In this document: positions 1 to 5,362 of the stretch, in pieces
How positions within the stretch are numbered: the first letter of the stretch is position 1
Layout of the letters: the number at the start of each line of letters is the position of its first letter
Assembly (NCBI GenBank): GCA_003136795.1
Contig: PLDP01000083.1
Span: 1 to 5,942 of the forward strand
Source: Actinomycetota bacterium
GTDB lineage: Bacteria > Actinomycetota > Thermoleophilia > Gaiellales > Gaiellaceae
Direction of reading: 5' to 3'
DNA length: 5,942 nt
Notes under the pieces: model-generated
The model's database searches: none
What the model was told of the DNA's origin: nothing
The model's input: only the letters and a program-made list of their open reading frames with translations
Made by a program: the position numbers and the translations under genes

Positions 1-597
1 TTTGCGTTCGTCCTCGCCGGGGCCGCGGCGCTGCTCGCCCGGCGGGCCCTCGCGCTCCCGGTCGCGCTCGTAGCGGGGATCGTGCTGCAGCGGCTGTGGC
101 CCGGCGACTTCGACTACGGCCTGCACCACGGCGGGCCTGCGCTCGCGACGTGGATCGCCGTCGTCGGCGGGACGATCGCGCTCGCCGCCGGCCTCGCGCT
201 CCGCCGCCCGGCGCTGCGCGAACACCACGCGCTCGGCTTTGCCGCGGTCTGCGCCTTCGTGCTCCCGGTCTTCGTGCACGGCCTCTGGCACTGGAGCCCC
301 GACCCGAAGTCCGATCCGCTGGCCCTCTCGCCACGGCTCGTCCACAACCTGCGCACGAAGGTGCCGAAGGGCGCGATCGTCCTCGCCCCGCTCAAGGTCA
401 GCTACCGCGTCGCGGCGAGCGCGCCGGTCTACATCGTCGCCGCGCCTGTGGTGCACGTGGCGAACACGAAGGCGAACGACCCCTACGGGCGTGCCCGGGC
501 CGTCCACCACTGGGTCCTCACCGACGATCCCCGTGTTGCCAGGCGTTACGGAGCCACCTGGGCGATCCGCAACGGGCGTCTCTATCGCATCGGCTAG
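1..597 (+). CDS. C-terminal part of a polytopic membrane protein, probable GT-C-type glycosyltransferase (5' end outside window)
   Basis: The frame is open from base 1 to a TAG at 595-597, giving 198 residues with no convincing start, so the N-terminal part lies off the left edge. Hydrophobic segments lie at about residues 1-13, 16-30, 48-67 and 77-95. A roughly 100-residue soluble tail follows, containing VPKGAIVLAP, a VYIVAAPVVHVANT stretch and a final YGATWAIRNGRLYRIG. Several membrane helices followed by a small mixed alpha/beta tail that ends in a 'YGA-x-W/Y ... LYRIG' strand is typical of GT-C enzymes of the PMT/ArnT-like or DUF6541-like kind. Those enzymes transfer sugar from a polyprenyl-phosphate donor on the outer membrane face. 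The catalytic Asp-bearing first loop would be in the missing part, so the activity cannot be confirmed. The polysaccharide genes downstream agree with the call. It could also be another polytopic membrane protein of unknown function. The gene converges on lhgO, and the two stop codons overlap. Confidence 0.6.
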   Translation, partial: FAFVLAGAAALLARRALALPVALVAGIVLQRLWPGDFDYGLHHGGPALATWIAVVGGTIALAAGLALRRPALREHHALGFAAVCAFVLPVFVHGLWHWSPDPKSDPLALSPRLVHNLRTKVPKGAIVLAPLKVSYRVAASAPVYIVAAPVVHVANTKANDPYGRARAVHHWVLTDDPRVARRYGATWAIRNGRLYRIG

Positions 598-1793
598 CTC
601 AACGCTCTGAGTGCCAGACCAGCGATGTGCGCACCGATCGCGAGTGAGGATGTGGCCGCCGGTGACGGTGCGTTAAGGACGTGGATCACTCGGCCGCTTC
701 CTCGCAGGATGAAATCGTCTGAGAGCCTCCCATCGCGGGTCAGTGCCTGCGCTCTGATGCCGCTCGGCCCTCCAACGACATCTGTGTCCGAGATGGCCGG
801 CAGATATCGCTGCACGTCACGAACGAAAGCTCGCTTCGAGATGTCACGCCAGACCTCGGCGGCCCCTGCGCCGAGGTGGCTCGTCGCAAAGCGCCAGAAG
901 CCCGGATACGTAAACGTCGCCGCTACATCGCGGGCGGAGAATCCGACGCGGCCGTACCGTTCACGCGCAAGGGCCAATACGGCGTTCGGCCCAGCTACTA
1001 CGGTCCCGTCGACCTGCTTGGTGAAGTGGACACCGAGGAACGGGAACGCCGGGTTCGGGACCGGGTACACCAACCCGTTCACGAGGCCAGCTGCTTGGGG
1101 AGAGAGCGTGTAGTAGTTGCCCCGAAACGGGACGATTCGCTCGTCACCAGTTGTCGATCCGGCGAACCTGTCGGCCTGCAACCCGGCACAGGCCACCACG
1201 ACGCGGCTCCGAACCGCTTCGGTTGAGGTCGCCACCTCGACACCACGGGCCGTCTCGGCCACGCTTCCCGCCTCGGTGTTCAGCGCGATTTCACCTCCCG
1301 CTCGTTCGATGTCCGCCGCGAATTCGCCAGCGACCTGCGTGTAATCGATGACGCCGGTGTGCGGGGCATGCAGTCCACGGATTCCTCTGATGTTCGGCTC
1401 GATCTCGCGCAGCGCATCTTCGTCAACGACGCGAAGTCCCACGACTCCGTTGGCGCGACCGCGTCGATCGAGCTCGGAGAGGCGCGCGAGCTCTGACTCG
1501 TCTAAGGCGACAATCAGCTTGCCTCGCTCGAGCCGCCTGATGCCGCGCTCGTCTGCGTAACGTTCGAGCAGGCGCTTCCCTTCGACGCAGAGGCGTGCCT
1601 TTAGCGATCCAGGGGCGTAATAGATCCCCGAATGGATGACACCTGAGTTGTGACCTGTTTGATGTCTGGCGACATGTAGCTCCTTTTCGAGCACGAGCAC
1701 GCGTGAACGCGGACGCTCAAGGAGGATCTGGCGCGCCGTGGAGAGGCCGAGAATGCCGGCTCCCACGATCACTGCGTCATAAGGCTGAGCCAT
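594..1793 (-). CDS. lhgO: L-2-hydroxyglutarate oxidase/dehydrogenase (FAD-dependent, DAO family)
   Basis: The protein has 399 residues, close to the family's usual 400-420. It begins with an FAD-binding Rossmann motif: GAGILG at residues 11-16 after the first beta strand, and the ribose-binding acid E36 in VLVLEKE. Family signatures follow: HQTGHNSGVIHSGIYY (44-59) leading into PGSLKARLCVEGK, PFRGNYY (222-228), YPVPNPAFPFLGVHFT (243-258), GPNAVLALARE (268-278), and HVLNAPSPAATSSLAIG (371-387) near the C-terminus. Known family members oxidise L-2-hydroxyglutarate to 2-oxoglutarate; E. coli LhgO passes the electrons to the membrane quinone pool. The ATG at 1793 was chosen because it sits just before the Rossmann strand. 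The frame stays open to 1844, but those extra residues look unstructured and cross the divergent gene's start. No Shine-Dalgarno sequence lies at the right distance, so the mRNA may be leaderless. GC is lower than in the flanking genes. A related DAO-family oxidase with another 2-hydroxyacid substrate cannot be excluded. Confidence 0.9.
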   Translation of the reverse strand: MAQPYDAVIVGAGILGLSTARQILLERPRSRVLVLEKELHVARHQTGHNSGVIHSGIYYAPGSLKARLCVEGKRLLERYADERGIRRLERGKLIVALDESELARLSELDRRGRANGVVGLRVVDEDALREIEPNIRGIRGLHAPHTGVIDYTQVAGEFAADIERAGGEIALNTEAGSVAETARGVEVATSTEAVRSRVVVACAGLQADRFAGSTTGDERIVPFRGNYYTLSPQAAGLVNGLVYPVPNPAFPFLGVHFTKQVDGTVVAGPNAVLALARERYGRVGFSARDVAATFTYPGFWRFATSHLGAGAAEVWRDISKRAFVRDVQRYLPAISDTDVVGGPSGIRAQALTRDGRLSDDFILRGSGRVIHVLNAPSPAATSSLAIGAHIAGLALRALS

Positions 1794-1799
1794 CCGGCC

Positions 1800-1805
1800 A
1801 TTGTC
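1800..1805 (-). promoter_or_regulatory. Candidate -10 hexamer for lhgO (leaderless)
   Basis: On the minus strand this reads GACAAT, four of six matches to TATAAT. Six bases separate it from the A of the lhgO ATG at 1793, the spacing expected if transcription starts on the start codon itself. No purine-rich ribosome site lies 5-12 bases before the ATG; the only GGAGGAG (1824-1818) is about 24 bases away. A -35 at 17-base spacing would be TCACGG, a poor match. This is inferred from spacing only. Confidence 0.3.
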
Positions 1806-1811
1806 GCGGTC

Positions 1812-1817
1812 TATCGT
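1812..1817 (+). promoter_or_regulatory. Candidate -10 hexamer for the glycosyltransferase operon (leaderless)
   Basis: TATCGT fits the actinobacterial TAnnnT pattern and ends seven bases before the GTG at 1825, so the start codon could be the first transcribed triplet. The seven bases between are pyrimidine-only (CTCCTCC), so there is no Shine-Dalgarno sequence. The -35 position (about 1789-1794, GCCATC) falls inside the lhgO start and does not resemble TTGACA. The call rests on hexamer and spacing alone. Confidence 0.35.
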
Positions 1818-1824
1818 CTCCTCC

Positions 1825-3072
1825 GTGAAGGTTCTCTTGGTCACGATGTACTTCCCGCCCGCCGGGGGCGGCGGGGTGCAGCGCCCGCTGAAGTTCGCGA
1901 CTCACCTGCCGGAGCTCGGGATCGAGACGCACGTGCTGGCGCCCGACGATCCGAAGTGGATTCATCGCGACGAGGAGCTGCTCGCGCCAACGCTCGCGTG
2001 GGTGCACCGTGCGCGCTACCTCGGGCCGAAGGGCCGCAAGCCGGCCGAGGAGTTGCACGGGAAGACCGGCCTCGAGCGCGCGTCGAAGCAGTTACAGCTC
2101 GCCGGCCGCCGGCTGCTCGTGCCCGACGAGAACGTCAGCTGGAACCTGACCGCGATCCCGGCTGCGATCCGGATCGTGAAGCGAGAAGGGATCGACGTCG
2201 TCGTCACCACGTCGCCGCCGTCGTCGGTGCATCTCGTCGGAGCGGCGGTGAAGCGCACCACCGGCATCCCGTGGGTGGCCGACCTGCGCGACTCGGTTGT
2301 CGCGCACCCGCACCGTCACGCCGAGCGGCTGCTCGTGCGCGTCAAGGAGCAGGGAGAGCACGCGGTCGCGAAGCTCATCTCGCGCTCGGCGAACGCGATC
2401 GTCTGCGTCTCCGACGCGATCGCGGACGAGATGCGCGAGCGCAACCCGAAGGGCGAGGTCGTCACGATCGCGAACGGGTCCGACTTCGACGATTTCGCCG
2501 GGCTCGAGCACACGGCCTCCGACCGCTTCCGCATCACGCATGCCGGATCGTTCTTCGGCAAGCGCGATCCACGCCCGTTCCTGACCGCGCTCGCTGACAG
2601 CGGGCTTGACATCCACGCACGCTTTCTCGGCGACTTTCGCTCCACCGACCGCGAGTGGGCGGAGCAGCTCGACCTCGGCGACCGGCTCGAGCTGATCTCC
2701 TACGCACCCCGGCGCCGCTCGCTCGAGCTGCAGCGCGACTCGGAGGCGCTCCTGTTGCTCATCCCCGAGGCCGGCGGTCGCGGAAAGGGCGTGCTCAGCG
2801 GCAAGGTCTTCGAGTACCTCGCCGCCGAGCGGCCGATCCTCGCGCTCGTGCCGCCCGACGGCGCGGCCGCGGCCCTGATCCGTGAGACGGGGGCGGGCGT
2901 CGTCGTCGCGCCCGAGGACGTCGAGGGGATCAAGTCGGCCCTGCGCGACCTGCACGCGCGCTGGCAGGACGGCTCGCTCGACGCGCCGCCGCTCTCGGAG
3001 GAGTGGCGCCGCCGCGTGTCGCGGCGCACGCGGGTCGAGGAGCTCGCGCACCTCCTGGAGCGCCTCACATGA
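1825..3072 (+). CDS. GT-B glycosyltransferase, GT4-like (surface polysaccharide)
   Basis: The 415-residue protein opens with strand MKVLLVTMYFPP and the Gly-rich loop AGGGGVQRPLKF (13-24), as in GT-B enzymes that use nucleotide-sugar donors. A second hallmark is TTSPPSSVHLVGAA (128-141), followed by GIPWVADLRDS (147-157), typical of the N-terminal acceptor domain of GT4-like polysaccharide transferases. VCVSDAIADEM (193-203) and TIANGSDFDDF (214-224) mark the domain crossover. The C-terminal donor domain has LSGKVFEYLAAERPILAL (324-341), whose Glu is at the usual nucleotide-sugar binding place. No membrane helix is seen, so it should act in the cytoplasm or at the inner membrane face. GTG at 1825 was chosen because it starts exactly at the first beta strand; an upstream TTG (1801) would add eight unlikely residues and run into lhgO. 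It is first in a three-gene operon, and its TGA overlaps the next ATG. Donor and acceptor sugars cannot be read from the sequence. Confidence 0.88.
   Translation: MKVLLVTMYFPPAGGGGVQRPLKFATHLPELGIETHVLAPDDPKWIHRDEELLAPTLAWVHRARYLGPKGRKPAEELHGKTGLERASKQLQLAGRRLLVPDENVSWNLTAIPAAIRIVKREGIDVVVTTSPPSSVHLVGAAVKRTTGIPWVADLRDSVVAHPHRHAERLLVRVKEQGEHAVAKLISRSANAIVCVSDAIADEMRERNPKGEVVTIANGSDFDDFAGLEHTASDRFRITHAGSFFGKRDPRPFLTALADSGLDIHARFLGDFRSTDREWAEQLDLGDRLELISYAPRRRSLELQRDSEALLLLIPEAGGRGKGVLSGKVFEYLAAERPILALVPPDGAAAALIRETGAGVVVAPEDVEGIKSALRDLHARWQDGSLDAPPLSEEWRRRVSRRTRVEELAHLLERLT
3057..3060 (+). promoter_or_regulatory. Shine-Dalgarno GGAG for the ligase/polymerase gene
   Basis: GGAG lies inside the last codons of the upstream glycosyltransferase, eight bases before the ATG at 3069. 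It supports that start, which forms an ATGA overlap with the upstream stop, over the earlier in-frame triplets back to 3003. Those would only translate a shadow of the upstream gene. The next overlapping start, at 4367, has no such site. Confidence 0.6.
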
Positions 3073-4370
3073 GCAAGCTGACGAGCTTCTTCTTTCTCGC
3101 GACGCTCTTCGTCGCGACGTTCGAGAAGGTGCACTGGACCTTCGCCGGCAACGTCGGCATCTCGGACATCCTCGCGATCCTGTTTCTCATCTCGTTCTTC
3201 GTCATGACCAAGCGCGCGCGCGTGCCGAGGACAACCGCGGTGCTGCTCGGATTCTTCGCGGTGTTCCTCTTGGTCTACCTGATCGGCTACTTCGATCTCG
3301 CGAACTCGGACGCGCTCGCGCAGTGGGCGAAGGGCCTGACGAAGTGGGTGATCCATTTCATCTTCCTCGCCGTTGCGGTGATGTGGCTGTCGCGGCGCGG
3401 CCGCGGGTACTACTGGCGCGCGCTCGGCTGGTTCAGCGCCGGGATCGTCGCCAACGGCGTCTATGGGATCTTGCAGCTGCTCGATGCGCGGCGCGGCGGC
3501 AACCTCGATGCGACGGTCCTTTCGCCGATCACCGGCGGTGCGAGCCAGATCAACGTCTACGGGATCGTCAACGGTGCCAGCGTCTTTCGGCCGAACGCAC
3601 TGACCGGTGACCCGAACCACCTCGGGATCATGCTGATCGTGCCGCTGCTGATCTTGACCCCGCTCTACCTTCGCCTGGAGAAAGGGCATCGGCTGCGCAA
3701 GTGGATGATGTTGACGATCGGCTTCCTGCTTTTCGTCGAAGCGACAACGCTGTCGCGCAGCGGCTTGCTCGGCCTCAGTGTCGGCGCTCTCGTCCTCGCG
3801 GTGCCGTATCGGAGCTATCTCCGATCCCGGGCGCTGCTCGTGCCGTTCGGCGCCGTGTGCGCGATCCTGCTCGCCATTGTTCTGACGCGGCGGCATTTCT
3901 TCAGCGTCGTCCTTGCATCGCGCGTGCAGACCGGCGGCTCGTCGGAGAGCGCCCACCTTTCGGTGTACAGCTTCATCCCGCAGGTGCTGCACATCGACCC
4001 GGTGTTCGGTTTGGGGCTGAACACCTTCTCCGTCTACTACCAGTTCGTCACCGGCAAATCGAACTGGGGCCCGCACTCGTACTACGTCGCGCTGATCGTC
4101 GAGACCGGCATCGTCGGTACGGCTCTCTTCGCGGCGTTCCTCTGGTGGGTCTTCCGCCGGCTGCACGCCGCGCGCGTGCTCGGCCGCGCGCTCGCCGCAG
4201 CGCGCGATCCACTGGCCGCCCGCGTGCGCCCGCTCGCGTGGGGCTGCACGGCTGCGCTCGCCGGCACGCTCGCGTCGAACGCCTTCTATCTGACGATGCA
4301 GTTCTATTACTTCTACGCCTTCCTCGCGCTCGCGCTCGCGATCCCCGTCGTCTTCGCGCGCCGCGAATGA
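3069..4370 (+). CDS. O-antigen ligase/polymerase family membrane protein (Wzy/WaaL, Wzy_C type)
   Basis: The protein has 433 residues, in the usual 400-450 range, and is strongly hydrophobic with about ten to twelve membrane segments. Approximate positions are 6-18, 32-46, 56-74, 92-107, 119-137, 185-201, 211-226, 231-246, 255-272, 336-361, 390-407 and 411-429. The family landmarks are present in order: FRPNALTGDPNHLG (173-186), TTLSRSGLLGL (226-236), DPVFGLGLNTF (310-320) and GPHSYYVALIVETGIVG (334-350). The last pair is the large extracytoplasmic loop, with the conserved His (H336) at the start of the next helix. Such proteins either polymerise undecaprenyl-linked repeat units (Wzy) or transfer finished glycan to an acceptor (WaaL or capsule ligase). 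Sequence alone does not separate the two, and in a Gram-positive host the acceptor would not be lipid A. The start overlaps the upstream stop (ATGA) with GGAG eight bases before it. The end overlaps the next gene's ATG in the same way, so translation is probably coupled. Confidence 0.87.
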   Translation: MSKLTSFFFLATLFVATFEKVHWTFAGNVGISDILAILFLISFFVMTKRARVPRTTAVLLGFFAVFLLVYLIGYFDLANSDALAQWAKGLTKWVIHFIFLAVAVMWLSRRGRGYYWRALGWFSAGIVANGVYGILQLLDARRGGNLDATVLSPITGGASQINVYGIVNGASVFRPNALTGDPNHLGIMLIVPLLILTPLYLRLEKGHRLRKWMMLTIGFLLFVEATTLSRSGLLGLSVGALVLAVPYRSYLRSRALLVPFGAVCAILLAIVLTRRHFFSVVLASRVQTGGSSESAHLSVYSFIPQVLHIDPVFGLGLNTFSVYYQFVTGKSNWGPHSYYVALIVETGIVGTALFAAFLWWVFRRLHAARVLGRALAAARDPLAARVRPLAWGCTAALAGTLASNAFYLTMQFYYFYAFLALALAIPVVFARRE

Positions 4371-5362
4371 AGGTCGTCGTCCTCACGACGTCGTACCCGC
4401 GCGACGCAGGCGATGTCGCGGGGATCTTTGTCGCCAATGCCGTCGAAGGCGTGCGCGCGCAGGGTGTCGAGGTCGACGTCGTCTCGCCTGCGTCGTTTGC
4501 GGACTTCGGGATCGCCTACGGCGGCGGGATCGCGCAGAACCTGCGCGCGGCGCCGTGGAAGCTCGCGTTCGTGCCGGCGTTCATGGCGGTGTACGCGCGG
4601 GCAGCGCGCCGTGCAGCACGAGACGCCGATCTCGTGCACGCGCACTGGATCCCGTCGGCGATCGCCGCGCGCGCCACGGGCAAACCGTATGTGCTGCAGG
4701 TGTGGGGGACGGACGTCGCGCTCGCCCGCCGCGCGCCCGCGCTCGTCAAGCCGCTGCTGCGAGGCGCGCGGCTCGTGATCGCGGCGTCGAGCTTTCTTGC
4801 CGAGGAGGCGCGCGCGCTCGGGGCGCGCGAGGTTCGCGTCGTGCCCTTCGGAGTCGACATCCCGGAGACGGTCGGGCCGCCCGACGAGCCGCCGCATGTG
4901 TTGTATGCCGGCCGCCTGAGCGAGGAGAAGGGGATCCTGGAGTTCGTCGAGGCGACGGAGGGGCTGCCGCGCGTGATCGTGGGCGACGGGCCGCTCCGCT
5001 CCCGCGTCCCCGAGGCGGTCGGGTTCGTGCCGCCCGCCGAGATGGGCGCGTACTACGAGCGCGCCGCCGTCGTGTGCGTGCCGTCGCGGCGGGAGGGCTA
5101 CGGCTTCTCGGCCCGCGAGGCGATGGCCTACGGGCGGCCGGTGGTGGCGACTCGCGTCGGCGGACTTGTCGATCTCGGCGAGGGGGTGCGGCTCGTGGCG
5201 AGCGCCGACCTACGCGCTGCGATCGTCGCGCTGCTCGAGGACGCAGGCGCCCGGGCGCAGCTCGGCGCGACAGCGCGCAAGCTCGCCGAGGCGCGGTTCT
5301 CGAGCGACGCCGCGGCGCGAGCGCTCGTCGACGCCTACGAGGCGTCTCTGCGCGCGACGTAG
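4367..5362 (+). CDS. Glycosyltransferase family 4, compact (surface polysaccharide)
   Basis: The 331-residue protein has a full set of GT4 motifs. These are MKVVVLTTSYPRDAGDVAGIFV (the opening strand and the loop before the first helix), DLVHAHW (88-94), LQVWGTDV (110-117), PFGVDIP (160-166) at the domain crossover, and AGRLSEEKG (181-189) with the conserved Arg (R183) and Lys (K188). GDGPLR follows at 206-211, then PSRREGYGFSAREAMAYGRPVVAT (239-262), carrying the E-x7-E pair (E243 and E251). GT4 enzymes are retaining and use nucleotide-sugar donors on the cytoplasmic side. The protein is shorter than the usual 360-400 residues. Part of the loss lies between GDGP and GFVPPAEMGAYYERA, where only about ten residues remain. 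All nucleotide-sugar binding residues are kept, so it should be active. ATG at 4367 overlaps the upstream TGA and starts exactly at the first strand; there is no Shine-Dalgarno sequence, so coupling to the upstream gene is likely. The 3' end overlaps the convergent carbamoyltransferase gene by 28 bases. Confidence 0.9.
   Translation: MKVVVLTTSYPRDAGDVAGIFVANAVEGVRAQGVEVDVVSPASFADFGIAYGGGIAQNLRAAPWKLAFVPAFMAVYARAARRAARDADLVHAHWIPSAIAARATGKPYVLQVWGTDVALARRAPALVKPLLRGARLVIAASSFLAEEARALGAREVRVVPFGVDIPETVGPPDEPPHVLYAGRLSEEKGILEFVEATEGLPRVIVGDGPLRSRVPEAVGFVPPAEMGAYYERAAVVCVPSRREGYGFSAREAMAYGRPVVATRVGGLVDLGEGVRLVASADLRAAIVALLEDAGARAQLGATARKLAEARFSSDAAARALVDAYEASLRAT

Noticed and set aside
82..597. 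Treating the first gene as a complete 171-residue protein starting at GTG 82
   Set aside because: The reading frame and hydrophobic segments continue without a stop to base 1, and there is no ribosome site before 82, so the gene is better read as truncated by the window edge.
1818..1824. GGAGGAG on the minus strand as the lhgO ribosome site
   Set aside because: It is about 24 bases from the ATG at 1793, too far for a Shine-Dalgarno sequence. It may be chance or part of the promoter region.
1794..1844. N-terminal extension of lhgO by 17 residues
   Set aside because: The extra residues precede the Rossmann strand without family resemblance and would place the start inside the divergent glycosyltransferase gene. 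The ATG at 1793 fits the family length.
2092..3051. Minus-strand open frame of 319 codons opposite the first glycosyltransferase
   Set aside because: The product is charged and repetitive (runs of R, E, D, V) with no recognisable domain; the opposite strand carries a clear GT-B protein.
2700..4166. Long minus-strand open frame of 488 codons
   Set aside because: It lies antisense to two well-supported genes, its product is an Arg/Glu/Asp/Gln-rich low-complexity string with no fold or motif, and it spans the junction of the two real genes. This is a normal shadow in high-GC DNA.
3701..4366. In-frame extension upstream of the GT4 gene, which could suggest a 553-residue fusion
   Set aside because: The added part is an Arg-rich out-of-frame reading of the membrane ligase gene. 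The GT4 fold begins exactly at MKVVVLTTSYP, with the ATG at 4367 overlapping the upstream stop.
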